Shown: positions 36,125-48,001, numbered from the stretch's first letter. The stretch is DNA of 64,000 bases from Cunninghamia lanceolata (GCA_027924645.1 BSBN01000829.1:682001-746000), one strand, 5' to 3'. Program-made: numbers and translations. Notes: generated by a model not told the origin, from the sequence alone.

Positions 36125-36790
36125 GCAAAAGCAACACTAAATGGCACCTAAACTCATTCTCTTTAACCTAAGGCGCAATTCTTATGATCATCTGAACATG
36201 CAATGGGCGCCTATACTCTTGAATCATTCCTTTGTCAAAATTTTGCAGTGTTTCAAGCTTCCCAACATCAATTTCAATCAAGGCGCTTTGGTTTTAAGCT
36301 CTCCTTGCCCAAGGCGCAATCTTGAGGTTGTCTAGATGATGAAAGGCACCCTAAGTTCTAGGCGGAGTTTTGAGGTGACCCTGGAGAAATTTCGCGCCCA
36401 GAACTGACAGTACCCGAGGTAAGGTATATTGAAAAATATATTTAAGTATAAGAAATTGCAAAAGCAACACTAAATGGCGCCTAAACTCATTCTCTTTAAC
36501 CTAAGGCGCAATTCTTATGATCATCTGAACATGCAATGGGCGCCTATACTCTTGAATCATTCCTTTGTCAAAATTTTGCAGTGTTTCAAGCTTCCCAACA
36601 TCAATTTCAATCAAGGCGCTTTGGTTTTAAGCTCTCCTTGCCCAAGGCGCAATCTTGAGGTTGTCTAGATGATGAAAGGCACCCTAAGTTCTAGGCGGAG
36701 TTTTGAGGTGACCCTGGAGCAATTTCGCGCCCAGAACTGACAGTACCCGAGGTAAGGTATATTGAAAAATATATTTAAGTATAAGAAATT
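36125..36790 (+). repeat. 333-bp tandem duplication in LTR copy B
   Basis: 36125-36457 and 36458-36790 are nearly identical (few differences, for example GGCACC against GGCGCC and GAGAAATTT against GAGCAATTT). Each unit ends in the loop of the AT-rich hairpin (AAGAAATT), so the junction coincides with the hairpin centre. Confidence 0.85.
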
Positions 36791-36826
36791 GAATTTCTTA
36801 TACTTTAAATATTTTTCAATATACCT
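36755..36826. repeat. long hairpin in LTR copy B after the duplication
   Basis: The arms begin AGGTATATTGAAAAATAT and end ATATTTTTCAATATACCT, with the palindromic core AAGAAATTGAATTTCTT. They are about 35 bp with almost no mismatch. Confidence 0.8.
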
Positions 36827-37269
36827 TTCAGGATGTTTGAGATAGGTCTCAGATCCACCAGATTTAACATGCGGATTGTAGATTTTTGAGGATCCACCAG
36901 ATTTCAGACTTAGGCAATTTTCAGGATCTTCAAGATCAGGATACCAGACTTAGTCATTTTCAGGGTCTCAAACATCAGGATCAGGTCATCAAGGGGCTCT
37001 AAGACTCAAACACCACTGACTTCATCATGCAAAGGACATCATCTTGGACTTAGCAAAGCACTGGAATTCAAAAAAAGGGGGTCCCCATTTGCAATGGGGC
37101 GATGTGTGATTTGGTCACAACAATAGTATTACCTAATTACATCTTACAAAAAGGATCCAGCCTATACAAGATTATATGTATATCAGTCTAGTATCAAATG
37201 AAAAAGAGATCCAGCCTATACAATATTATATGCTCATCAATTACTGCTTATATCATTCTCGTATATGCA

Positions 37270-40200
37270 CTACTCATCTGATGTAGAAGGAACTGGTTTA
37301 GGAACACTATCTGAGGAAACAGTCTCTGGTTCTGGAGCAGCATGCCCCACCCCCAAACAGTCCATATAGATCTTCCCTTCCTCTAGTGCAAATGCGATAA
37401 ATGGTGGCTTGAGATTAACTTGCTGTTGCTCCTTGTGAGCATAGTCATCAACACTTGCCTTGAACAAATGAAGACCTTGGACTCGACGAAGCACATCTTC
37501 AAGTCTAGCTTCAAAGGACTTTCTGGCTCTTTCAAAGTTAGCATCTTTCACTTCAGCCCAGAATGGGACAGGGCCATTGGAAGAAGTAAGGCCATTATCT
37601 GCCCCCAAAGACATCTGAGCCAACTGATCTTCAACAGCTACAACCACCTGCACATATATGTCAAAATGTGTGAGTCTACAATTAGACTCAGTAAGCGTTC
37701 TAAGCCTACCCTGACAATGATCCTCATTTCTCAACTTCCACAATGTCCACAAAATTTCAGTAGATAATACTAACCAAAAAACTTTATGCTTAGCACTAAG
37801 ACCTACCAAATGACCAAATATGATACCTTTACATTTATAATCAGATAAGGACCAGCTGGGAAGACTGTACAGAAACATATTCCATACTTGTAATGCAAAG
37901 GGACAGTCAATAAAAATATGGTCACAACTTTCAATAACATTACACAACCTACAAAGGGGTTTATTATAACCTATTGGCAATTTCTTTAATCCTAGTAACC
38001 ATCTAAAGCATCCCTTTTTAGGTTCCAAATACTTAGACCAATATGACAAAAAGCAACCCCTAAAGTCCATACTAAGTTCACAGCCCCATGCCTTAGCACA
38101 ATGATCAAAGATCTCATGAGAGTCACAAAGCATCTTATAAATTCTTTTGGCTACACAACCTGTCAAAGAGCCTCCATCCTTCCACTTAGCTTGTTCAACC
38201 ATTCCTACACACCCAAGAACCTTGGCTGGCTAGAAATAGCTGAGCAGGTAGCCACTAACATAGAGTAAGTTCTTTTCTGAGAATCACTCAACCCGAAATC
38301 TCCTTTCAACTTATCCCAGCTTTTCATTCCAGAGGAACTGAATAAATCTTCAAAAGAGACCAATCCTAGCTTATGCCACTTACGCCCAGAACACCCTTTA
38401 ATAACAGCCAAAGGCCTCTCCTTGTAATCTAGAGACCACCAGATGGAGCTATGTATACCCCTTTGCACAATGTCTACATCACACTCAGGGGTCACAACTA
38501 AGTGTCTACAACCTTCCTAGGCCCTCCAAATGGATTCAAATACCACTGTGCCAAAAGGCTTCACTTTAAATTTACCAAACAAAATGTCCAGTGGATGCAA
38601 GTTTTTCTAGCTCGGAGCAGCTTTAGGACAGGACAGCGTGATGTTGTTTCTCACAAGAACTTTCCACGGTTCAGATCCTTCAAAGGAGTTAATAATCCAT
38701 TTTGCCACTAAGGCAATCCCATGCAACTTCAAGTTTTTCAGGCCTAATCCTCCGTTCTCCCTGCTAGAGCAACACCAATTCCATTTTACTTGGTGTTTCT
38801 GGCCAATCCCTTTACCATCTGACCAAAGAAAAGACCTAATTTCTTTTTGAATTCTTTCAATCTGTAAATTGGAAAAGAGCCACATTGATGCATAGTAAAC
38901 TGAATAAGCTGAGAGGATTTTTTGACAGACTTGAAATCTACCAGCTAGGGTTAGAGCCTGTCTGTTCCAACTTTTAAGCTTAACCTCAATTTTTGAAAAA
39001 AGCCAACTCCACATCTGCTTGAGGGATGGGTCAAGAGCAAAGGGGATACCAAGAAATCTAACAATCTTTTTAGGACCTCCCCATTGCCAGTCATCCATAC
39101 CTAACCAAGAAGGAGGGGCATTATTCCACCCTATCAAACAGGACTTATTCAAAGAAATCTTAGCTCCAGAAGCAGAACAAAAGACATTCAGTCTGAGCTT
39201 GAGGTTGTCTAGATTATCTCTGTCTAATACTGGATACAATGCAATATCATTAGCAAACTGCATATTAAGCAATGAGTTACCATCTGGAAGCCTAATCCCC
39301 TCCACTTTCCCTGGAATAGCATCAGTTCTCAACAGATAAAACAGGGCTTTGGAAGCAATAACAAATAGGGCTGGAGCCAAGGGACAACCTTGCCTGATTG
39401 ATCTGCCCATCGAAAGTTGAGAAGATAAGGCACCATTTACTTCAACCTGAGCAGAGGCGTCTTGGAAAAGCATTTTTACCATTGACAAGAATTCCTTTGG
39501 AAATCCCATAGCTTTAAGAATACATATTATAAAAGACCACTCAACCCTGTCATAGGCTTTTTCAAAGTCTAGGAGAAGGATCCCTACATTCTGCCCTGAT
39601 TCCTTGGTCCAATGAGTGGCTTCCTAGCTTGTAATTAGATTCTCTAAAATGTATCTGCCTTTGATAAATCCAGTTTGAGTAGGATTAATTATTTCAGGTA
39701 AGATATCTACCAGCCTTCTTGCCAAAACTTTGGCAAAGATCTTGTATGAAACATTAAGCAAAGTTATAGGCCTCCAGTTTCTCAGGTTGGACTTGTCACC
39801 CCCTTTGGGCACTAGCTTAATTATTCCTCTATTGATGTCCTTTCCCAACGACCCTTTGCATATGGCCTCCTGATACACCTCAAACAGATCACTAACAACC
39901 CAGTTTAGGTTGGCTATGTAAAATTCTACTGGGAGCCCATCATATCCAGTTGACTTGCCATCATTCATTGATAAAATGGCATTTTCAATCTCATCTTTGG
40001 ATAATCCTTGTTTTAACTTCTCTGCCATCTCCACATCTATTTTCCTAGGACAGATGTAGGAACATAAGTTCTGAGCTTATCTACATGTAGAATTATCATC
40101 TTTAGCTCAGAATAGATTCTCATAGAAATTCTTAAAAAGATTCTAATATCTTCTAGTCTAGAATAGCAAGTTCCTTCCTCCACAATTGACTCAATGTGCT

Positions 40201-41453
40201 CTTGCCTAAATTTATTTTTCAAAAGGTTAAAAAAATACTTAGAGCCTTTATCCCCTCCTCGAATCTAGTTCAGGTTAGCCCTATTTATTGCAGTTTGGGC
40301 TCTAAAGGTTTCAAATTTCCTAAGCTTATGCTTGGCCTCATTCAACCCTAAGCATAGCCTCATTCAACCCTAAGCATAGCTCCCTATCAAAAGGGGCCTC
40401 CTGTATCATCAACTCAAAATTCGAGAAAGACCTCTGGAGGTCCCTCTCCTCTTTGCTTCTCTCCAAAGCAGCTTTCTTCCTGCAAACTTGAAAAATTTCC
40501 TGACAGGCTTTAAGGAGTTTGGCCCAATAACTGATGGGATTGTCCTGGGCATGAACTGCTTTCAAAATGGCTCTAACAGAGATGATACCTTGCTTACAGT
40601 CTTCATTGTCAAGCAGCCTAATATTAAGCTTGAAAGGGTTCCCAACATTGGATTTAGACCCAAAGTTAAGCCCAATAAAAGAAATGTTAGCAAAGATCGG
40701 GTGATGATCTGAAAGGGAACTTCGTAGGACCTTCACCACATTATCTCCAGATTGCCTATTTAATTGAAAGAAGTCTTTGTTAACATACATTCTATCAAGT
40801 CTGCAATATATTCATCTATTTCCTGCTTGGGTATTACACCAAGTAAACCAGATTCCACAACTTTTACTCTTGTCACCTTCCAGAGGATCTATCAACTTGA
40901 GGGACTTGTTAAAATTGGTCCAGAAAAACTTCTCATTTCCTTTCCACCCTACATTAATTTCACCCACCTTGTCATCTCTATTTTCCACCATATTGAAGTC
41001 CCCTACCATAATCCATGGAATCTTAGGGAGATTCGCAAACAGCCATTCCCACATACATCCTCTCTCTCTATGATCATTAGAGGCATATAATGAGCAGATA
41101 CCAAACTTTTCACCATTCTTATCAAAGCAAGCCCAAGCAGCCCTATTGTAGGGAGAGCAACCTGAATGGGATAAAAATTGCTCCCAACAAGGATTGATGA
41201 GGACAGCAGTTCCCTCTTTACCCTTATCATGTTTAGTACAAATTTTTAAGGAGTCTTTCCATATAAATCTAAGTACAATATCAAGATGGAAATTGGTAGC
41301 TTTTAATTCTTGCAACAAGAGGAAATCTAGACCCTTGTTCTTGTTAACTAACTGCCTAACAATGTACTTTCTGTCTGGGGATTTTAACCCCCTTACATTC
41401 CAGCTTATGATTTTCATGAAAACAGTATGATTAGGTACAAGACCATCAGTCAA
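37270..41453 (-). pseudogene. LINE ORF2: endonuclease, reverse transcriptase, zinc-binding region
   Basis: The start is the ATG at 41453. The apurinic-type endonuclease shows ISWNVRGL, LLLQELK, VGDFN and SDHHPI, so catalytic residues are present. A TGA interrupts it at about 40810 (NR*IYCRLDR). A 22-bp tandem duplication near 40340-40385 shifts the frame. RT follows at 40034-38607 with KSTGYDGLP, WRPITLLN, KAYDRVEW and SIRQGCPLAP; a TAG lies near 39622, and the catalytic FADD reads FAND (codon 39249-39251). A C-terminal region at 38495-37270 contains CRLCNVIESCDH, the zf-RVT pattern. ORF2 nicks DNA and primes reverse transcription; this copy is dead. Confidence 0.8.
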
Positions 41454-41713
41454 TGGGCCTACTCCTTGGAGACTCCCATCTTATCAAAGCATTTGGGAAG
41501 ACTCCCTCCCTTCACTCTCTTGCAATCTACCCCTTTCCTCTTAACATACTTCCTCTTTTTCCTTTCCCCAGCCCCTTTAGGGCCACATTCAATCTCTTCC
41601 CCTTCACTCTCTTTAGGGGGGGGCTCTGATTGGGTGGGAAGCCCAATTTCTTGCACTAGATCTTGCATCTTTTTAGTTAGGAGCTCTTCTCTGTATTTCA
41701 TCATTACCAACTG

Positions 41714-43220
41714 CTAAGCATTCTTCTTTTCCGGAATACCCATATGAGTTCCCCTTTCTTTAAAAGAAAATCCTTTTTCAACAAAGCCGGAAGAAGAACC
41801 AACATTAACTTCTGCCAGACTATTGGAAATTGGGTTATCCCCCCCCTCCAGAGCCAACTCCCAAAGTGCCTTCTGCTCATCACTGAGGGATAAGGCAGGA
41901 GGAGAGAGGCTCAAAGCCAATGGAGCCTCAAAGGGAACAGGGAGGACCACAAGAGAGGCATTTACAACTTCCACATTGGCCTCACCAAAAACAATGTTCT
42001 GCATCCCCACAGAAGGGGAAGGGAAAGGAGAAATATCTCCCACATCTGAATAACCAACAACCACTTGCTTAGGAACCAACTCATCAATGGTCAATTTCTC
42101 CAGGCTATTTCTCACCTCTTTCAATGCCCTATCAAGTTGGCCGGAAACATTATGGGAAGACAGAGGGTTAAGCCCTGTCTCGGCCACCACATGAGAAGGC
42201 TCTTTTGTCACAGTGGTCGGGAAAGAGTGAAGCCCACCTCCCCGCAACTTGGAATTATGCAACTCAGATTTATCAGGTTTAAACCTAATCCCTTTGTTTC
42301 TTTTATTAAGGATAGGACAATCCTTCCTTAGATGACCATTAGATTTACACAAAAAGCAGGAGTTGAGATCCCCCAGGCCTACTACCTCACATTCAATAGA
42401 TTTATTCTCAAGATTTACTTGAATACAATCCGGGATATTAACTCCTGGCTTAAGGAATACAAGAACCCTAGCATCCAAATGGGGAAGAGTCATCTTAGCA
42501 TCCTCTGTTTTTTAAAACTTTCCCCAGCCGTTCCAACAGTTTGGGAATGAAGGCCCACAATTGAATGGGAATAGATTTAATTAACAACCATCGAGGGACT
42601 GAACAAAATTTAATATCTTGCATAGAGGCTTTAATATCTTGCATAGAGGCCTTCAGGGACCACGGAAAGACCTTAAACAATGAACTCCCTACATTCCACA
42701 CTTCCTTTTCAAGAATTTTCCTCTGCATAGAATGATTCTTCAAAATGATAACAAATATTCCTTTGGACACCATTCTGCAAAACGAAACAGAAACCCCCAT
42801 TTTTTTCCCCCAAACTATAAATAACCAGTGATCAAAAAATTTCCGCGCAGGCAATTTATCCATATCCAAACAAACAAAGAACAAAGCCACATTCTTAAGT
42901 CTGTTTTCTTCAGCATTTATAGCCAACTGCATACCATCATTCGGATGAAGGACCAATTTGTATTGCACACTAGAACCATTACCTTGCTCGATGCCATCTC
43001 TTCCTTCACTTCTGCCACACCCGCCACCTCCTGAGCCATCCTCTCCCTCGCGCGCCTTGAAGCACGCGTCTTCGGGCGGTGGGGCGGCATTGTTGACGTT
43101 GAGAGCCTCCTTGAAGGTCTTGGAACTGCCAGAACTACCATCATCCTTCGCAACAGCACCGCCATCTAAAGCTTTCCCAATTCCATCTTCCGGCCGAAGA
43201 GTTAATGCCTCGGCCGGCAT
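41714..43220 (-). pseudogene. LINE ORF1: DUF4283-like and zinc knuckle
   Basis: From ATG 43220 the N-terminus is Gly/Ala-rich, followed by a DUF4283-like RNA-binding region (LFFVCLDMDKLPARKFFDHW, then SFCRMVSKGIF and WSLKASMQDI). A 21-bp in-frame duplication repeats KASMQDI. An extra A in an A run near 42511 shifts the frame, and the continuation (42493-41714) carries the nucleic-acid-binding knuckle CFLCKSNGHLRKDC and a low-complexity tail. This organisation is standard for plant L1 ORF1, a nucleic-acid chaperone. ORF2 starts about 260 bp downstream. Confidence 0.75.
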
Positions 43221-43519
43221 CGTGCTCTAAGAGAGTCTCTCACATGTGCTAAGGCAGGTGGGAATCCCAAAAAGATAAATTCAAACCCAAACGGTTGACT
43301 CTATAAATTAAAATGCTAAAAACAATAAAACCCAAAGTACTTAAAACAAAAAGAATTTAGAAAGTAATACTACTGAGACAATTTCGGACTAATGTAAAAC
43401 TAAGAGATCGAAGAGGATCAAGATTCAGGGCGGGGGCATTGCAACTTGATCATGGAGGGAGCCAGAACCCTCGATCAACTTGCAGAGCCCGCTTCTTTTG
43501 TTTTCTTTTCTCATTTGCC
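43221..43519 (-). other. LINE 5' untranslated region
   Basis: Sequence between the 5' target-site repeat (43520) and the ORF1 start, with no ORF. It is GC-richer than the hAT sequence it interrupts. Confidence 0.5.
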
Positions 43520-44202
43520 AACACAAATAAATTAAATAAAATAAGTATTGTAAAATTGAGAGTTCAACTATGAATTCTACATGCCTCTAAAATTTAAAAT
43601 TCAAGAAACAAAGAATCAAAGTTTCAAACTATATATTTAAAAAGAAAAAAAAAAGAATTACCTAGCTACGTGGAATGGAATGGTGCAATAGAATCAAAAG
43701 TCTCCAATTGCACTTCTAGCCGCATCGTGTTTATCTTTGTTCCAACAACCCATGCCCTCGAGTGACGGTTGGGAACCTGAAGTAGTGCGTGGCAAAATAT
43801 ATGAATCTAATCTGGATCCACGAACTCTAGGCCCAATGCTAACACTGCCACTGCCACTACCACTACCAGTACCTGTAGATAGACAAATTGGAGGAATGGG
43901 ACAAGAAGACTCTCCACTTGCAGTTCCACCAATGGCTGCCATCTCCTCTCTTTACCTCTTTTTTCGTTCTTTTTGCTCACGAAAGGTTTCTAATTGAACT
44001 TGCACTTCACGCATAACTTCAACAGGCACTTTTTTCGCATGCTTTAGTATCTCGGCATGGTATACGTGCAAGATGATATTTTAATCTGTTAATGCCTCCC
44101 CCTCCCAAAGATTTTTTTTGCAATGAAAACAAATTATCTCTCCTTTCTTTTCTCGAGGGAGGGCATGTTTCCAACAAGGGTCCTTTCTAACCGGGTTTGA
44201 CT
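43520..44202 (-). pseudogene. hAT transposase, right arm, BED zinc finger part
   Basis: The minus strand repeats the left-arm exon 1: CWKHA, CFHCKK, then KKVPVEVMREVQVQLETF, a shorter GSGSGSG repeat, SYILPRTT and the same TGA after GDF. The initiating ATG of the left copy reads AAG here (near 44200). The A tract in the zinc finger is A8 against A5 on the left. Both give the same out-of-frame phase, so the frameshift is shared. Confidence 0.75.
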
Positions 44203-44764
44203 TTGTGATGGAGACAATTTATAAATCTAAAGAATGCTGCATTAACATATAAAGAGAAAAAGAATTAACATTTATGGTCTATAATTAAACTAATATAAAA
44301 AAAACTAGGGTTTGCAACTATAAAACTAAAAAATAAATAAAAAACACCTAGGGTTTGTTTTTTGGTCCACTAAAACAATATAGAAAAAAAGAAAAAAAAA
44401 TGTAAAAGAGGAAAGAAATTTAAAAAAAAAAACAAAAAAAAACTTGAAAATACAAACTTACCTCTTAAATTTTGCATGAAATCAATGGTGAGCTCTTCTC
44501 AATCCTTTGTAGGCTCCTCTAGATGCACCAAGAGTAGCTACAAACCTACCCAAATGCGATTCAACCACCGATTTTAGCTAAATCTCCTTGCTGGTTTCCC
44601 TTCAATGCAATCCAATTTTTCCTCAAAACTCTCTTTTCTCCTTCTCCTTTGGCTTGAAAATGAAATGAGTTTCTTTTAGGGTGTAGGAGACAATTATAAG
44701 TGCATTTGTTTTGAGTTTAAGTGTTTTTTTGTTTGTTTTTTTTTATGTTTTTTGACTTACCTGC

Positions 44765-44927
44765 CGTGGCCAGGTTTCCCTATCGGGACTCGCCGGATAG
44801 GGCGAGTCTGGGTGAGTCTCCCAGACTTGGCGAGTTGGGCGAGTACCTGACTGCCGAGTCTGGGAGATTTGCCCAGGGTCGCCCGGCTTGCCGCTCGGCG
44901 AGTCTAGGCGAGTCTTGGACCTATGGT
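44765..44927 (-). repeat. second hAT terminus with subterminal GGCGAG motifs
   Basis: Reverse complement of the left terminus: ends GGCGAGTCTTGGACCTATGGT. About ten GGCGAGT/GACTCGCC-like words lie within 150 bp. Confidence 0.6.
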
Positions 44928-47118
44928 TCTCACAGAGCAAACTTTCAATTATATTTGTTGTTCTTCATTCTGTGTTATTTATCTCCTATACTGATTACTT
45001 TTTGCATTCAAAATTCAACTGAGGTTACACCAAAACACAGTCTATTCCATATCTGCAAATTTCAGTCATCTGAGGTTCACTATTATTTATCTCTTTTCAT
45101 ATGTGGATTTCTGCAAGATCGTCTATGTTTAAGTTCTTGCCTACATTTAAATATTTATCTTCATTCTGAAATAGAACTTGCACAGCTTGGGAAATATCCA
45201 TGACATTTTACATTAGTCCAGTCCTCCATTCAAAATGATCTCACTGAGTTGCAGTGTCCATCAATGAGTGCTATTTGTAGGGCTTCACTGTCTTCGACAC
45301 AATCTTCACAAGCTTAATAAAACAGATCTCCACCACAGGCACATACTGCATGTTATCAATCAGATTATACACAATTGTGAACAAAACGATAATTGCTGTA
45401 TGTGTAACACAGAATAAGAGATCTATAATTAAAACCTATGAGCTTCTCTAATAGGGAACTAAAAAGTAAATTGAATAAAAATTGTTCTTGGTCATCCAAA
45501 TTCCTTATAACCTTGCCGTTGATCTAGGGCCTAGGTGTGCTCAGGGGACAACACAATTAAATGAATCTAAATGTACTATGAATGGAAGCAAATGCAAGAG
45601 GGCAAATGTTAATCAGAGTGTTACTCATTAAGATATATTCAAGAACAAGAAGACATGATACTAGAACTGTAAGTCGCAAGGTTGATTTTTGAAAAAGTTC
45701 TATACAAAATCATGCGGTGTAGATGGAATGAATCCCCCGACAAGAGGAGGTTGAGGCAGCTAATGATGCAGTGATCACTTGCTCCACCATTCCACTGCAT
45801 AGCAGCAGCCTATTCCAATCAACGAAAACCTGCCTTGACAATTACGAGAGTTCAACAATCTTTTGAAAATGAAGGAGGTTTTCTGACCTCTTTAACAGTA
45901 ATTGCCATTACTATTCTCATGAATTCCGGTGATTCCATCTCACCGTTTTACAACATCAGAGAAATCTAGAAACAGGCAATCTCCTTGGAAAATTTATCAG
46001 TATTTATATCTATCTGTCAACACAGGAAAAACAAACCCATGATAAGGAAACAATGGGACACAAGGCAAACATTAGTAGAACAAAAAGATGACTGAGGCAG
46101 CAATTACATCCAACTACTCTGGACAGACTTTCTTGAAGACCAACATGGAATCACTGCATTGAAAAAGGATTATTGCTTGAGCAAAGAATAGGCATCAAGC
46201 CTGGAAACAATTGAAAAGATCGGGAACTCTTGGTCTGGAAGGAAAGTAGATAATTATTCAACATTGAACTGACATTTGTCATTCTGTATGCATTGGAAGT
46301 CGATTAGGTGAAACAAATCAGTATGAGATTCATACCAAAACATGCCCAATGGTTGAGGCAATATTGGAGGCAAAACTGTTAATCTAATACCTGAACTGTA
46401 AAACATCTGAACTAGAGCACCACCTGATGGTCATTGAGCAAGTTGGCTAGAGAAAAATAATGCATAAAGAGAAATTGAACAAAAGACAGAATTAGCATAT
46501 CTAGAGATCAGGAAATATGTAAAAGATAATACTTTTAGAGTTGCAGCCACCAAAATATAGGAAAAATGCCACTGTTAAAGCTAATACAAAGAAAAAGTAC
46601 CATGAAAATATCATCAATAACATTGTTATAATCAGAAAAGGCATACAATGTCCCCAGGGTTTATAGAAAACCTCATTAGAAATAACGTCAGTTTGGCAAA
46701 TAGATACTATAAAACTGAATGGGAGAAATGGAATTCCATGCTGTATAGTGAAGTAAAAGACGAGTGGCAGACTTTATTGGATACAATAACCTTCCAAACC
46801 GTACTGTGGGTCATAATCAGTCTTTCTTGGAAATCCTAAAACACAGAAGTCAGACTGTATAAACCAAGTTGTAAGCATGCTTATTATCCATGTTTAAGGT
46901 CCAAAATACTATTTCATTAGCAGGAATGATGACTTTGTGCATATTAATGTTCTTTTGGATAATAGAGGTGAGTGCAAATGTTTCTTTCCAGTAATTTGTA
47001 ATCTTCTATTTTGCATAAAGATTTCGAAGTGGAACTGCAATTCGTTATCCTTCATGTCAGACTGTTAAAGTGTCTGAGAATAATTTTCTTGTATTTGGCA
47101 CTGAATTTAGAAGGGACC
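44928..47118. other. unassigned stretch
   Basis: No coding or transposon motif is recognised on either strand. It may be intronic sequence continuing from the host gene left of the hAT. Confidence 0.25.
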
Positions 47119-48001
47119 TGTTGATGATTGTTTTTCGACAAGTCAACAATAGAGTAAAATACTGAGTATCCAACTCTCTCTTGAACAAAGCCTCTCGAAT
47201 GCTAAACAAAGTGATCAATCAAGACGACTCCAAGGTTCCTTTTCTAATGATTTGTGATGGATAGCTCAATGACTTGGTGTGATTTTGCTGATAAACACAA
47301 AGGGACTTACACAATTGTTCAAACAACTCGTTGTTTCAATGAAAGAGGCAAACACTTAAGAGTACCTAAGTACTACAACTTATGACGTATGATGTGGCAA
47401 TGAAGTACTTGATCCTAAATTCTAACAGGATGAAAAAAGAAAAGACAAAAGATGAAGGGTTCAGTGAAATTAATCTAATCCTAGATGTAAGAGATGATTA
47501 CTGTTTAGGTGAAATCAACCAACTCTGCTTTGCCAGGTTAAACAACTACACAAAGTCGATGCTATCTTCTAAGGTTATACAAGATATTCAAATCACTTAT
47601 GCTCATGAAAGTTCAACAAACATAAACGATCAAAGTTAAGCTCACTTCAAGATTTCATGATGTTAAGTTGTTGTGAAGACACTTAAACATTTGCATAGTC
47701 TAACATACCTTGCTAGGTGCTCATGATGATAGTTTGAGCAACAATAGGTGCCTAGATCATACTTAGCCACTTTCTCTGCAAATCTTCACTCATTGAGGCA
47801 TATTGAGTCCAAAACACCATTCTCACATATAGATCCTTCTCAACTTGACCTAAGGAATGCTCTACACCACCTCAGCAGGCTTATCAACTGACTAACTCTG
47901 AGATAATACAAACAACTATCCTAAAAAAAAAACGTTTAATCCTATGAAGAAAACTGGGGGTCCCCATTTGGAATGGGGCGATGTGTGATTTGGTCACAAC
48001 A
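47119..48001 (-). mobile_element. 3' LTR of the Tat-like element (883 bp)
   Basis: Starts TGTTGATGATTGTTTTTCG and ends TTTGGTCACAACA. It is nearly identical over the available 355 bp to the LTR starting at 63646. Outside it is GGACC; the other target duplication lies beyond the window. It lacks the TATA box seen in copies A-C. Confidence 0.75.

Larger units (their letters stand above)
28900..37122 (-). mobile_element. LTR copy B, interrupted by copy C
   Basis: This is the same LTR family as copy A. The left end TGTTGATGTTTG is at 28900 and the right end GGTCACAACA at 37122. It is split by copy C (32479-35994 plus its AGACT duplication), leaving about 4.7 kb, longer than copies A and C partly because of a 333-bp tandem duplication at 36125-36790. 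It sits in the 3' part of the LINE, whose sequence resumes at 37123. The flanking five bases are GCAGT and ATAGT, which would be a target duplication changed by two transitions. No coding motif was found. Confidence 0.7.
28786..43519 (-). mobile_element. L1-type LINE, near full length, split by nested LTRs
   Basis: Minus-strand LINE with 5' end at 43519 and 3' end at 28786. Flanking direct repeats AACACATAAATT (28773-28784) and AACACAAATAAATT (43520-43533) fit target-site duplication. A short A run precedes the left repeat on the minus strand. Without the LTR insertion (28900-37122) it is about 6.5 kb, the usual size of plant L1 elements. It encodes ORF1 (DUF4283 and zinc knuckle) and ORF2 (endonuclease, RT, zinc-binding region), both broken. 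It entered the intron of the hAT right arm. Confidence 0.8.
22632..44927. mobile_element. palindromic double-ended hAT transposon, interrupted
   Basis: Two hAT copies lie tail to tail. The left arm (22632-24790) reads plus. The right arm reads minus in three pieces, 24810-25390, 28596-28787 and 43520-44927. After removing the insertions the arms are about equal (2.16 and 2.18 kb). Both outer ends carry the same terminus, ACCATAGGTCC(A/G)(A/G)GACTCGCC-type, and the 3' end of the element is absent from both arms. The centre is a 19-bp spacer (24791-24809). No 8-bp target duplication is visible outside the termini (TGCTTTAG against TCTCACAG), so it is unclear whether the palindrome moved as a unit. 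Confidence 0.75.

Noticed and set aside
36141..36668. Two identical 64-residue ORFs as a duplicated gene
   Set aside because: They lie in LTR sequence and are identical only because of the 333-bp tandem duplication; no protein character.
28895..37127. Exact target duplication for LTR copy B
   Set aside because: GCAGT and ATAGT match at only three of five bases; reported as a possible degraded pair, not as a certain one.
22624..44935. 8-bp target duplication around the hAT palindrome
   Set aside because: TGCTTTAG and TCTCACAG do not match, and shifting the boundary by a few bases gives no better pair.
44721..45203. 160-residue plus-strand ORF across the hAT terminus
   Set aside because: Composition reflects the GC-rich GGCGAG repeats; no domain, and it spans an element boundary.
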